A DNA stretch of 64,000 nucleotides, taken from assembly GCF_963678635.1 (NCBI RefSeq), contig NC_087064.1, forward strand, positions 71,483,465 to 71,547,464. Direction: 5' to 3'. Below, one piece after another: positions 39,521 to 51,507 of the stretch. The notes under the pieces were generated by a model. The model saw only the letters and a list, made by a program, of their open reading frames with translations, did no database searches and had not been told where the DNA came from. The first letter of the stretch is position 1; every line of letters begins with the position of its first letter. A program made the position numbers and the translations under genes. Origin of the DNA: Symsagittifera roscoffensis (lineage: Eukaryota; Xenacoelomorpha; Acoela; Convolutidae).

Positions 39521-40027
39521 ATTAAAATTTGTTTTTACAATATTTACAAAACGATCAAAGATCTGAAAAATGAGAAACATGTCTAAAAAGGCTCTAAAAC
39601 TTTTTAACCAATCAAATTTTTTATTTTAACCAATCAAAAAATTTTTTAACCAATCCATGTCAAGTTTAAGTCAGATGCGAAAACCGTAACAACAGAATCT
39701 AGATCTTTGGCTCTTTTTCTGTGAGCACCATTTTCCAGTTAAACAAACTTCGGAAATATTTGTTGGTATTTGAGGTTCTGCCGAATTCATTAATGTTGTG
39801 ACGTTAAGTCCATTTTGGACATTTCATTGAAACTGAACAAAAAATTTAAATACACCAAGAGCAATAGATCAGAGCTGTCTTCTTTGAGACTATCAATACT
39901 TGGTTTCAATGACTTACCAATGAAATCCGGGTCCGAAAAGGCCAGTGCTTCAGTTTTTACTTAGCACAGAGTTTTTCAATAATCAGAGTTGAGCAATAAT
40001 GTCAAGAAATTTAAAAGGTTAATTCAA

Positions 40028-40057
40028 ACGTTTTCGCACATTTTGTGCATCATCAGG
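40028..40057 (-). ncRNA. Hammerhead-like hairpin, copy 3
   Basis: Identical core to 39490-39520, in the duplicated segment. Confidence 0.35.
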
Positions 40058-41651
40058 ATTAAAATTTTGTTTTTGGTCTAAAAATGCTCTAAAGTTTTTA
40101 GCCAATCAAATTTTTTATTTCAACCAATCAAAAAACTTTTAAACCAATCCATGTCAAGTTTAAGTCAGATGCGAAAACCGTAACAACAGAATCTAGATCG
40201 TTGGCTCTTTTTCTGTGCGCACCATTTTCCAGTTATACAAACTTCGGAAATTTTTGTTGGTATTTGAGGTTGAACCTTGACCTGGAATTGGTAGAGACTT
40301 GATTTGATTCATCTGTAGTCCGGTACGACGGACGTACTCGTTTCGAGCGCATTATATTGTTTTCAAAAGTTTGTGGAATCGCGTTTAGTATCTATCTTTT
40401 TACCGCAATTATTGCAAAGATATATCAATTTTGGTCATCAATATGGTTGTGCTCTCCAGACAACATTTTTTTTATCTCAATGAAATTTGTCGACGTAACC
40501 AATACGAACCATACAAATTGAGGATTTGCAAGAAAATCATTTCAATAACGTCTTTCGAAGTTTAGAAGTGATAATACATCGGTAACATTCAAATCAAAAT
40601 ATTATGAATGTTTTTGAGGTTATTAACTAATTTTGGTTTTCTATAAGACTTTATGAAATAAAAAACCGATTTTGCATATGGTAATAGAACAAGTTCGACC
40701 TTTTTGTTTTATAAGGTAAGCTATGCGTTTCAAACATAGTTAATTATGCAGACAGACTTCCTCAATTGGAAACAGATCCAACAGAAACTAGTGCCTTTTG
40801 AGCGAATAAAATTGAGCGCAAATTCACAATTTTACTCCCTATAAAGCCTGTTTTCAATGTCCATTTTGGACAACATTTCCTTGAAATTGAACAAACTTTT
40901 ACTTAGAACATGAGCAAATAATCAGAGCTACTTTATGTGAAACTATCAATATCTGATTTCAATGACTTACCTTTGTAATCTGGGTCCAAGAATGCCACAA
41001 TTCACCTGCTTCAAGTTTTTTACTTCGCGTGAAAAAGTAAGAAACATCCAAGTTTAGTAAAATTTCATACTGATTGTTTTCGTTTTCTCACTTTCATATG
41101 AGAATGTTTTACGTCTAATGAACAATCTTTTTACTCCCCCTAATCAATCACGAAATCACTTCAAATGTAGGGTAGATGAGGAAAACAGCACTTTAAGACC
41201 CGGATAAAATTTGAAACCAAAAATTATTAGTTTCAAACAGCATTTTGAAACCACTGATAAAATTTTGAAACCAAAAATTATTAGTTTCACAGAGGAGCTT
41301 TTATCATTTGCTCTTGGTATATTTTAAGTTTTTATCGAAGCTTGAAGGATGCACAGTCAAATTGGACTAAGAAAACAGGCAGTTTAAAGAAAGTAAAACT
41401 CTGATTTTGCGCTTTACTTTGTCCCCTAGTGTATTAGAATGTCAATGCTGGCCTATTCAAAACATGCATTATTTTTAGGGCAAGAGTCAAAACCTAGGTT
41501 TTGTGAAAATATCGAAAGAATTTTATCATTTCTTGATACTGCAATAGTTGTTGTATAACGTCAAATTCCATAAAAAGTTGAATAAACAACGGCAATATGT
41601 GTTCTTCGGGCAAACATGCCGATGCCATAAGCATTTGGACATTCTTTTTAC

Positions 41652-42189
41652 GAAAACTGCAGTAGACCTACCAGCGCCACCCAGTGTTTCCATGGTAACG
41701 GGTTCGAAAACTACAGTGTAAGGCAGGTCTGAATAGTGGTTTCTTTTGCGGACTTCGGCCTCGGAAGCTGCATTGGCACCCGGAAGAACTCCCATTCGCA
41801 GATTAGAGTTTGCTAAACGACTTATACATGTGAAATCCCATGCCAAGGTCCGTCCTCGCTGCCATGGCATTAGTGTGTGTCCATCTGGTCTGCGTCCATC
41901 TTTGCGTAGCAGCCCGATAGGTTCTATGGTGGAACTGATGCCGAGTCATTTTATAGAATCTTTAATGATCATGTTGCCATTCGAGTGTCTGATGAACCTG
42001 TGCTTGATCTTCGGGCAGACAAGTGCGTGTCTTCCATCTGTTGCTGCGACATAGCCACATTTGCACGTGTGTTGTGCGGTTACTGGGAATCCTAGACGCA
42101 GACCAGCTGAAATACGGAACTCATCATTGGACAAAATCAGACCCAGCGGACGAGAAGGAAGGACGTCCAGCCAAGCGCTTGAACCTACC
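41652..42189 (-). pseudogene. C-terminal zinc knuckle and restriction-like endonuclease domain
   Basis: Minus strand: HTCKCGYVAATDGRHALVC is a CCHC-like knuckle. It is followed by RH-N and a nuclease-like pattern RRPDGHTLMPW, LAWDFTC, EAEVRKRNHY and FEPVTMETLGG, which fits a PD-(D/E)XK fold. A TGA interrupts it after KDSIK (about 41944). It is cut at 41652; the missing C-terminus is at 45541-45734 on the other strand. Confidence 0.6.
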
Positions 42190-43417
42190 GCGAAAAACGG
42201 AACGAATCATACTCGGACACAAAAAAATTTTAAGAACAAAAATAAGTTTTGCTATTCAGAGGAGTGCAATTTCTTGCCTTAGGGTGCAAGAAAAAGTAGA
42301 ATACATCCAATTACATCCAACACATTTATTTTTGTTCTAAAATCGAGGAGTGTAGATTTTAATTGAAAATTCTCCGGATGCATTAAAATCGATTAGATTT
42401 ATACAGAAAGTTTTGCCGATGTATTTATATAGCGTTGGTACGGCCCTATCCAACTTTTGGACGTACCGTAGCATGACGGAAAGGCCCATTTTAATTGACA
42501 CCTTTTTAATTTGCTCCTGCGCGTCAACTCAACACGAGTACTATAATGCGCGTAAACCTTCGTTTTCACGCTACTTTAGACTGTTGTGTTTTAGAAGTTG
42601 ATAATTCTGTTGACAAATAGTGAGATAATTGAGTTGATTGGGCAATTGGGCAAGCTTGGCACAAGACTGGGCAATTTTTGGGTTTGTCAATCAATCATCC
42701 ATCATTTCATTACGTTTGCCTGCTGAAAACTCTTTTTTTTCCGTTTTTTATGATAAAAGAATTGTCTGCTAGACGATTGGTCACCGGTAACATCACTAAT
42801 TCCAGGAAACATGACAAAAATAGAAGTTTCAATCTTAAAACAAGTCATTATACCCTGTGGAAACTAATCATCCCAAGCTTTTAACCAGGCCTTAACAAGG
42901 ATATTTTTCCAGTTATAAGAGAGATTGGAAACTTAGCCTCAATATAAATTTGATGCAAATGCTATAAAAAAAACACTCTAAAATGATTTCGATTGGTTTC
43001 GTTAATCTGTTCATTGTCAGGTTAGTAAAATAGTTCAAAATGAATTAAAGACAATAAAAAATTTTAAAAGATAACAAAAAGGTTCAGAGCAAATTTATAT
43101 CCACCATTCAAATTGTTACGTAGATAATCAAAGTGAAACTTGTTTGTCCAGTCTCTGAGACTAGTTTTCTTAATCTAACTTCTCAATTTTGCAGTTTTTT
43201 CTTTTCACATGATTTTTCATTCTTTTTCCTTAACCAAAACTCATCCAAAACTCATCCTAAGCCGAAACCCTAAGTGTCTACTCATGAACTCATCTCGTGT
43301 GTTGATCCCTGGTCTTGGTCACCTATTGTGCAATGCTTCCAATGTTAGGCCTTTCATTGCTTGTTTTGACTAAAATTTTATCTTCCAACTCAGTTGTATA
43401 TTCGTTGCTACCTCCCC
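42190..43417. repeat. 1.2-kb duplicated segment, copy 1
   Basis: About 98% like 53992-55217 by eye. It begins GCGAAAAACGGAACG, which is the C-terminal coding and 3' end of the RT element at 51-54 kb on the plus strand. It ends in CTACCTCCCC, which is RT coding of the present element on the minus strand. So both copies carry the same junction between two different elements. Confidence 0.85.
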
Positions 43418-44905
43418 AAGTTCAAGGCGTTCAAGTGTGTCGATTTCGTCGAGTAAATCTGTGTGTTTAAAAGCAGGACTAGCGCGGAGGACATTCATAA
43501 GTTTAGGGACAAAGAAACAATTTTTAATGAGAAAGAAAGCGGTTTGACATGGTAAGGAAGCTGTTCGCTGCAGGAGTGTCTTGAGTTTCGCAAGTTTGTC
43601 CACTAACTCTGCTCGAATCGACCGAGTGCCTAGACCAGTCCCAAGAAGTGTGCTGTCCTCGGCATCAACGCATTGAATAGTGGGAAATGTCTCACGAAAA
43701 GCTCTTTCTATCTCCTTTTTACTGCTCCCAAAAGCTGTCACCTCGCATTTCTTCTCATTCAAAAGAACACCAAGTTTCTCACATGCTTGTTTGATACTCA
43801 GAAGATCATGGAGAGTGGTGCGCCATTCATCAGCAAAAGCAACGTCATCCATGTATCCAGTTTTCAGCTTGCTCAAGAGGTTCTGCAAAGCAGGATGTAG
43901 GATAAGACAAAATCCAAACGTAGCCAAGGGATCGCCTTGCTGAAACCCTTCTGTTGATTTGATGGTGAAGGCACCATATATCAAGAAACTGCCTTCTTCG
44001 TAGCAGAGTTTCACAAAGCTAAAGATCTCCGGGGCGTGTTCATTGATGGCTTTCAAAACGACATCACGTCTTACACTGTTGAAGGCGTTGGCAAAGTCAT
44101 TTTTGACAAAGGCTTGATCACGTTCTACGCACTCAATGAAATCGCGCGCTACATGGGCCGCCGCCTCACTCCCGTGTTTAACACCAGCTCCTAGCTGAAA
44201 AGGCCAAAAATATTCTTTGAATTTTTCCAGCATGCGCCGTGAAATGCATTTGGTAGTGAGTCTTCGCAAAGTGTCTCTAATCGCGATCGGGCGTATTCCT
44301 CCACATTTCTTGGCCAAAGAGATGAGTGTAGCAGTGGAGACGACAGGCTTGATGAACACAGGGATGTTGCCTGTCAACAATAAATTTGTGTAGTCTGTCA
44401 GACGCGAGATCAGGTTATTTCCAGCTTCGTTAGCAGATGGTGAGAGTGCGTCTTTCACGTGTTGTGGTCTGAGGCCCGTTGGTCCACCAGCACTACCTGC
44501 GTTAAAAGACATGACGGCTCTCCTGACTTCAGACTGAATAACTTGAAGTTGAACACAGTCGTTAGATGGGGGTGTAGCTTTGTCTGCGGGTGCAGGAGGG
44601 TGTTTCGCGTCGAGTAGTGTTTTGTTCTCAAGAGTCGGTGGCAAGAAAGTATCGTCGTTGGCTGCCAACTTGACAGCTCCCTTGATATCTCCATCGTCAA
44701 GTTTGGCAGCAATCATCAGTTTGGAGTTGTCGTTGTTCCCAGAGCTTGCTGGTTTCTGCGAGACTGGAGAAGGCAAAGTGTACTCACCCCTGTTGAAAGC
44801 ATTTATCTGTTGCTGTATGGTGCTTCCAAGTGAGGCTCTGACCTTCTTAACTGCGCGTATAGATTTGCGGAGGCAGCAAGAGTGCATGATCAGATAGCGA
44901 CCCAT
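43418..44905 (-). pseudogene. Reverse transcriptase part of the polyprotein
   Basis: Open for about 495 codons. RT features: GGPTGLRPQHVKDAL, GGIRPIAIRDTLRR, VKNDFANAFNSVRR (motif A), GFQQGDPLATFGF and GYMDDVAF (motif C, MDD in place of YADD), LLNEKKCEVTAFG. Similar polyproteins are common in cnidarian and other invertebrate genomes. The frame then runs into the inserted 1.2-kb piece and stops at 43370. Confidence 0.75.
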
Positions 44906-45441
44906 GCTTCCTTGCTTTCCGGGTTAGTAACCACAACTTTGATGCATTCAGCAAACGTGGAGGCAACGTTGACACGTGCGAATTTAGGGACAAATTTAAC
45001 AGTAGGACATTGAAACTTAGTTAACAAATCAATAAAATCAGTTGTTTGAAAGTTTTCAAAATCTAACTCATGTCGTTTGTCTGTATTGCGAGTAGTGTTC
45101 TTTCCGGTGCCTGGACATCGGTTGCTTATGGGACCCTGTGTGTGGAACTGCTTGTTTGCCTTAACCGTGACGAATCGGTTGCAGTCAGGGCATATTTGTC
45201 TGCGGCTTCGGTTGAGTTCAAATTTGCAATTGTCACATTTGAAATCGATGTTGGGGACTGCTTCTTTGCTCACTCCAACACAATCACTGTGTAACCATGT
45301 GTCACAGTTGTCGCATTGTATCCAGCCCACGTCACCTGATGGTCGTGAGCAGCCTTCCGAGGCACAGAAGGCAGATGTTGTGTCACTAGTATCAGTCGAA
45401 TGATTATCGGGGCCACCACGGCGATTCCGCGTACGTACCAT
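44890..45441 (-). pseudogene. PHD-finger N-terminal part of RT polyprotein
   Basis: 183 codons from ATG 45441. It has a PHD pattern: CASEGCSRP, WIQCDNCDTWLHSDCVGV, FKCDNC, then a second Cys/His cluster (ICPDCNRF...FHTQGPISNRCPG). The frame closes at 44890 just as the RT frame opens at 44905 one frame away, and the expected text continues across, so a single-base shift splits one polyprotein. Confidence 0.75.
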
Positions 45442-45473
45442 TGTGTTGAATTAGAGAAACTTCATATCTTTAT

Positions 45474-45507
45474 CTATTTAATAAGTTTATCACAACAATT
45501 AGGCTAT
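45474..45507 (-). repeat. 34-bp block shared with the CR1-like LINE 5' end
   Basis: The reverse complement is identical to 11482-11515. Beside it a 13-bp unit (GGCTATAACGTAA) repeats. It lies just upstream of the PHD ORF, so both elements begin with the same block. Confidence 0.75.
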
Positions 45508-45540
45508 AACGTAAGGCTATAACGTAAGGCTATAATTAGG

Positions 45541-45734
45541 CTGTAATTTTTGAACCCGTTGCCATGGAAACACTGGGTGGCGCTTGTAGGTCTACTGCAG
45601 TTTTCTTGAAAGAACTTGCAAGGCGAATAACAGTCTTAACAAGCGAGAAACTAGCTTTCAAATTTCTCAAACAAAAGCTAGACCTAGCGATTCAGCGCGG
45701 GAACGCTGGATGCATCCTTGAGGCAACTAGTTGA
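45541..45734 (+). pseudogene. C-terminal end of the endonuclease, sense-oriented 3' fragment
   Basis: Reads VIFEPVAMETLGGA, then STAVFLKELARRI, then QRGNAGCILEATS and TGA. The first 22 codons duplicate the end of the minus-strand part; the rest is the true protein end. It is followed by about 90 bases of pyrimidine-rich 3' UTR with ATATACGCTCTTTT twice. Confidence 0.7.
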
Positions 45735-45827
45735 AACACACCTTTCGCTTTACTGCTTAAACTGTAAACTGTGCGGTATATACGCTCTTTTTATTTCTTG
45801 TTCAATTTAATATACGCTCTTTTCTTT

Positions 45828-46880
45828 TTCTTTTTAACCCAGTCTATAAATGAATTTTTCAAATGCCTACAAATTGATTGAGTAAAAAGGGAAGTAGCTC
45901 CCTCCATTGTCAAGAATGATTTGTTGGTGTGCCCTATTGTGTCCCGTGGGACGTTGAATTTCTTTTGAAATGATTTAAAAAAATTTTCGATATTGTCAGG
46001 CAGATTAGGCGCTGAGGAGGCCAAAAACTCGTCGCAGGCAGCGTTTTTTCTACAGAGCGTATAGCACACAGTGGTTCAAATGGTGGCGAAAGCCCGCCTT
46101 ACAATTTCTGTTCGCAAGTTTTGCCTGTGAGTTGAACAATATAGTCAAGTTTTTGTCCGAGCCGAAAATCGTAACACCCTAATGCAGATCGTTGGCTCTT
46201 TTAATGTGTAAGGCGGCATTTTCCGATTATACAAATTTCGGACTCTTTGTTGGTAAATGAGGTAAAAATTATAAGGCTTCAATTGATTGATCTGTTGCCG
46301 GGTACGACGGACAGTACGACGCTCGAGGGCATTATATATGTTTCATAGAAGGTTTGCTGTATCGCGTTTCGGATATCTTCTAAATTTTTACTGGAGTTTT
46401 TCTTTCACAGATACATGAGTTTTGTCATTGTTATGGTCAAACTCTCCAGAAACCGTTTTGATCAATGAAATTTGTCGACGTAACAAGTATGAAACAATTG
46501 AGGATTTGTGAGCAAAGCATTTCAACAACGGCTTTTGAAGTTTTAAAAGTGATAATATAGCGGTAACTTTCAAATAATATTGTTAAAAATCTTTTTCATG
46601 ATAATAACTGAACTTAGTTTTCCTACTGATTTAGAGATGTAAACAACCTATATTGCATATAGTCTGGAAATAAACTTGATGTTTTTAGTTAAAAATTCAG
46701 ACTCTGCATTTATTACATACTTTTTTTATGCGAACAAGAAGACGTTCCCCGTCGGGATCCGATCCTGCAACCTAACGTCTTTTGAGCAATTATGTTAACT
46801 CTATACTAACGGTCTATGTTGAGACTTAAGCGACTGAATAACTTGAGGCCTATACCACGGGTTCAATTTTTTGGGAACTA
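45828..46880 (-). mobile_element. FLYWCH/MULE-like repeat, right portion
   Basis: Continues the unit broken at 41651 (AACCCAGTCTATAAATGAAT onward). Minus-strand reading at 45791-46069 (FFKSFQKKFNVPRDTIGH, MEGATSLFTQ) and at 46388-46480 (SLIKTVSGEFDHNND) are transposase remnants comparable to those near 60.8 and 61.7 kb. Confidence 0.55.
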
Positions 46881-47651
46881 TAACAACGTAGAGATTTATG
46901 GGAACTCGCCACTTTTGACACAGGTAACGCGAAACTGCGCAACACTAACCAGCCTTTTCCAATAGCTAGCTGGAAACCGCTCTTGGCTTTTTAAGTTTTC
47001 CATCTCTCCTCATCTGACAATTTTTAACGCAGTTTATAAAATGAAAAGCCATTTTAAATAGACTTTCATAAAAACGAAATTCAGAAAAAATCAAAGCGGA
47101 AGAAATGGATAAGAGCCTAGCTCTCTTCTTTGCCCAAATTGTCTTAAAATCATTTACTGGTTAACACAGTGGAACAGTTTTATTTTCCAACATTTCGATT
47201 TACGAAAAACTATTTAAATGGCTATTCATTTTATCAACTGCGAGTGACATTGGACCAGAATGCCTTTAAATGCATGTCGACTTCAAAATTTAATTATAAC
47301 ATCGAACTGTGAAGATTGGCAGCTTTGGCAGATTAGTAGCGCTAATCTGACGATTTAGCGAATCGGGAGTGGTCACTTCGGTGTGACATGCATATTTATA
47401 TAAAAAATCGTTCAAAAAGGAAATTACGTCACGACGTTGAAATTTCGCTACACCTGAAAATGTGAAAAATCAGAAGAACAATATTCGTTGAAACAGACGA
47501 GGTGAACGACAATTGTGCGATACAAATTGAAATTGCAATCGAGATAATTGTTGGAAGACCTTTCCGAGTTGCAACGATTGTGCAGCTACAACCGTTACAA
47601 GGTATTTCCTGAGAACTAGCAAGGGTGTTGGGACGACGTGACCAGCCTTCC
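46881..47651. other. Unassigned repeat-like stretch
   Basis: No gene recognised. AATAGCTAGCTGGAA near 46961 recurs in inverted form (TTCCAGCTAGCTATT) near 48267, inside the tandem unit that follows, so the two pieces could form a large stem. Confidence 0.35.
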
Positions 47652-50600
47652 GGGAAAAAGATGAGACCGCTCTTCGTCTGGATTCCAGAATCCGGAAGGG
47701 TCTTGGGAAGAGAACTCAAACCCTATTTAAAAAAAAATTAGCTTCCTGGAATGTGCTGAATTTAATTTAATTAATACCGAATTCATTTTCAGATAATGAG
47801 AAGCTAGGAGTTGAGGAAAAGGGTTGATAATATAGTAAATAAGTAGTAGCCCTGTTTTTAGGAGTGACCTCGTGGTCTGAGCATACTGAGACGCAGCCAT
47901 GAACCTATTACTTTTGCATGTAACTAAGTTAATCTGAGCGTTCTGACCGAAGCCCAAAATAGTAACGTTTTTGTCGACCCGATATTAAAAGGACCACAAA
48001 AAGAACTGCTTTGGCAGAGACGGTTTAAAAGCATGTAGAGCTGTGTTTAGACGCTAGCCAGTCATTTTACAACCTAGCTTTATTTTCCGTCGATGTGCAC
48101 TTCCGAGCAAATGTTACAGCGTTAAAAGGTGTCAGAAGGAACAGGTGAACAAATTGGTACAACAATTTTCACATGCAAAAATGCTGTGTCAACAATTTTT
48201 GAACAATTTTATTTTGTAATTTTGAGGAAAAATGTTGAACTGGAAAAAGCCGAGTGCGCTTTCCAGCTAGCTATTGCATAAATACCTATTGGATGAAAAG
48301 CTGGGGAAATGGAAAAGAAAATTATTTTAATATCATTTAATGGATAACATAGAAAAATAAACTTTTTTCTAACTTACACCAACTCAACTAAACATTCTAC
48401 CTTGTAAAAAATCTGTTCAAAAAAGAAAATCAAATCAAATCAGAATCAGGAAAAACCCACGAGTCAATTTTTATGAGAGAATTCAAATGACCACCACATT
48501 CTCTGGACGCAAGCTGAGAATTGTAGGAGCCGCAATATCAAAACGAAAAAATAAGAACTAATCAAAATGAACTTCGTTGCCTTCTTCAACACAGTTTAAA
48601 GTCAATTCATAATCAAATTTGAACGAAACAAATTAAGCAGGTAATGTAAAAAAAATTGAGTCAGGTAAGGTAAAATCGGTGCTAGGGAATTTAGCAGACA
48701 AGTTTTTTAGCAGACAGATTTTTTTAGCACTCACAGAACGCTTAAAAAGTAAAAAAGCTAACTTCAAAGGCAGCAATGGCGATTAACGACCACTTGCTCC
48801 GCTGCGCTTTGCGCTTCATTTCAACACGAGGTTTATGTTGCGCGTACAACTTTGTTTTACCGCTTATTTAGACTGTTGCGTTTTTGAAGTTGATAGTTTT
48901 GTTGACAAATAGTGAAATGATTGACTTAATTGGGGAAAGATGGCCCCAGACTGAGCGTTTTTTGAGTCTGTCAACAAATCATCCATCACTTTATTACGTT
49001 TGTCTGCTGAAAGACTCACTTTTCACTTTTTATGCTAAAAAATTGGTCTGCTTTCAAGAATCCGAGTGGTTTCTCTCAATTTGAACATTATTTTCAGTGC
49101 TATTATGTTTGGTAAAGATGGTAATCACTTTTCTTTCTATGGTAATGAAAAATTTCAATTTACTGGTCGCACAGATAACTTGTATATATTCACCATAAAT
49201 TTATCCTCCTCGCTGCCAAAGTATAGCGGATAAAACGGGAAAAAGATAAGACCGCTCTTCGTCTGGATTCCAGAATCCGGAAGGGTCTTGGGAAGAGAAC
49301 TCAAACCCTATTTAAAAAAAAATTAGCTTCCTGGAATGTGCTGAATATAATTTAATTAATACCGAATTCATTTTCAGATAATGAGAAGCTAGGAGTTGAG
49401 GAAAAGGGTTTATAATATAGTAAATAAGTAGTAGCCCTGTTTTTAGGAGTGATCTCGTGGTCTGAGCATACTGAGACGCAGCCATGAACCTATTACTTTT
49501 GCATGTAACTAAGTTAATCTGAGCGTTCTGACCGAAGCCCAAAATAGTAACGTTTTTGTCGACCCGATATTAAAAGGACCACAAAAAGAACTGCTTTGGC
49601 AGAGACGGTTTAAAAGCATGTAGAGCTGTGTTTAGACGCTAGCCAGTCATTTTACAACCTAGCTTTATTTTCCGTCGATGTGCACTTCCGAGCAAATGTT
49701 ACAGCGTTAAAAGGTGTCAGAAGGAACAGGTGAACAAATTGGTACAACAATTTTCACATGCAAAAATGCTGTGTCAACAATTTTTGAACAATTTTATTTT
49801 GTAATTTTGAGGAAAAATGTTGAACTGGAAAAAGCCGAGTGCGCTTTCCAGCTAGCTATTGCATAAATACCTATTGGATGAAAAGCTGGGGAAATGGAAA
49901 AGAAAATTATTTTAATATCATTTAATGGATAACATAGAAAAATAAACTTTTTTCTAACTTACACCAACTCAACTAAACATTCTACCTTGTAAAAAATCTG
50001 TTCAAAAAAGAAAATCAAATCATATCAGAATCAGGAAAAACCCACGAGTCAATTTTCTGAGAGAATTCAAATGACCACCACATTCTCTGGACGCAAGCTG
50101 AGAATTGTAGGAGCCGCAATATCAAAACGAAAAAATAAGAACTAATCAAAATGAACTTCGTTGCCTTCTTCAACACAGTTTAAAGTCAATTCATAATCAA
50201 ATTTGAACGAAACAAATTAAGCAGGAAATGTAAAAAAAATTGAGTCAGGTAAGGTAAAATCGGTGCTAGCGAATTTAGCAGACAAGTTTTTTAGCAGACA
50301 GATTTTTTTAGCACTCACAGAACGCTTAAAAAGTAAAAAAGCTAACTTCAAAGGCAGCAATGGCGATTAACGACCACTTGCTCCGCTGCGCTTTGCGCTT
50401 CATTTCAACACGAGGTTTATGTTGCGCGTACAACTTTGTTTTACCGCTTATTTAGACTGTTGCGTTTTTGAAGTTGATAGTTTTGTTGACAAATAGTGAA
50501 ATGATTGACTTAATTGGGGAAAGATGGCCCCAGACTGAGCGTTTTTTGAGTCTGTCAACAAATCATCCATCACTTTATTACGTTTGTCTGCTGAAAGACT

Positions 50601-50821
50601 CACTTTTCACTTTTTATGCTAAAAAATTTGTCTGCTTTCAAGAATCCGAGTGGTTTCTCTCAATTTGAACATTATTTTCAGTGCTATTATGTTTGTGTAA
50701 AGATGGTAATCACTTTTCTTTCTATGGTAATGAAAAATTTCAATTTATTGGTCGCACAGATAACTTGTATATATTCACCATAAATTTATCCTCCTCGCTG
50801 CCAAAGTATAGCGGATAAAAC
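47652..50821. repeat. Tandem duplication, two 1585-bp units
   Basis: Units 47652-49236 and 49237-50821 both start GGGAAAAAGAT and end GCGGATAAAAC. I found about a dozen differences (roughly 99% identity), including compensating small indels. The last 400 bases of each unit resemble, more distantly, 42470-42760 and 54290-54560, the 3' region of the RT element. No coding sequence was recognised. Confidence 0.92.
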
Positions 50822-51507
50822 GCACTGCCATATTTGCAAATGCCACCTCCAAAAAAGAGGCATATGGTGTGTCAGGTGACCGACCTTTTTCCAGACCGAC
50901 CTTTTACCAGAAAAGTTATAACACAAAACTTTTACCAGACTCGTACAACAAATTGATTGACAGATGCAATACCGCCGTTTAGTCTGGTTAAAGACTATAT
51001 TTTCACGGTTTCTGAGTGAAGTTTTGTTTGATGTTTCGAATTTTCTACTAGTTTAAATTTATCTCAGTTGAAATAATGCATTGTGGTCTGGTAAAATGTC
51101 GTTCTTGTCAAAAACCTAGCCCCGGTATGTCATTTGCAAAGCTTACATCCATGTCTCATGTAGCGGGCTATGGAGCAGCATTTTTTAATACGATGGGTTC
51201 TCCTGCATACACTGCACCCCCAAGAACTTTGCTAAAATGTCGAAGTCCACCAACCGAACAAGCATAGCCCCCATCACAACTGAAGAAATAACATCGCCGG
51301 CAACAACGGAAATAAACGTTTTGTCCAACGCAAAAACAATCTAATCCATCGCCCCCAGCTATCACAACAGTCCCCTCTGACCCCTGGAAACTTATCGACT
51401 TACAACTTGAAAATGAAACAAACGACAAACATAAAAATGTGGTTAACTGGAAACACTGCTTCATAGCTCTAAGCAAAAATAGGCCCGGTTTCCCGTTCAT
51501 AGAATGA

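Larger units (their letters stand above)
39426..40270. repeat. Internal direct duplication, period about 537 bp
   Basis: AGCACAGAGTTTTTCAATAA begins at 39426 and 39963. The following 300 bases, including the hairpin and the TTTTAACCAATCAAA repeats, are alike except for a gap. The spacer 39778-39962 is another piece of the same repeat family. Confidence 0.75.
39154..41651 (-). mobile_element. FLYWCH/MULE-like repeat, middle portion
   Basis: Resumes the unit cut at 11471. It carries phrases found in all copies (GTGCCCATTTGTGTC, GTCGACGTAACC, CAAACTTCGGA, CTTCGGGCAAACATG). On the minus strand around 40450-40520 a remnant of SGEHNHIDD is present, as in the better copies at 60.8 and 61.7 kb. An internal duplication (39426 and 39963, period about 537) and two hammerhead-like hairpins lie in its first kilobase. 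It is cut at 41651 by the next retroelement. Confidence 0.6.
41652..45827. mobile_element. PHD-RT-endonuclease retroelement with inverted 5' part
   Basis: The MULE-like repeat breaks at 41651 and resumes at 45828, with TTCTTTTTA at both sides (41643-41651 and 45828-45836) as a 9-bp target duplication. Inside, 41652-45540 carries PHD, RT and endonuclease coding on the minus strand, while 45541-45734 carries the C-terminal end of the same protein on the plus strand. About 65 bases of coding are present in both orientations (41652-41716 and 45541-45608). A sense-strand 3' end next to an inverted 5' part is the outcome of twin priming in LINE retrotransposition. A 1.2-kb piece (42190-43417) was added within it. 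Confidence 0.65.

Noticed and set aside
42678-42884. Small ORFs repeated at 42.4-42.9 and 54.2-54.7 kb
   Set aside because: They are identical because the 1.2-kb segment is duplicated; there is no coding signal beyond that.
41652-45608. Terminal inverted repeats of a DNA transposon carrying an RT
   Set aside because: The 65-base inverted ends encode the same endonuclease segment in both orientations and the plus-strand copy continues to the true protein end, so an inverted retrocopy explains them better.
46741-46830. tRNA-like phrase GGATCCGATCCTG in the MULE-like repeat
   Set aside because: It is part of a phrase conserved in all copies of the repeat and lacks an A box and pairing arms.
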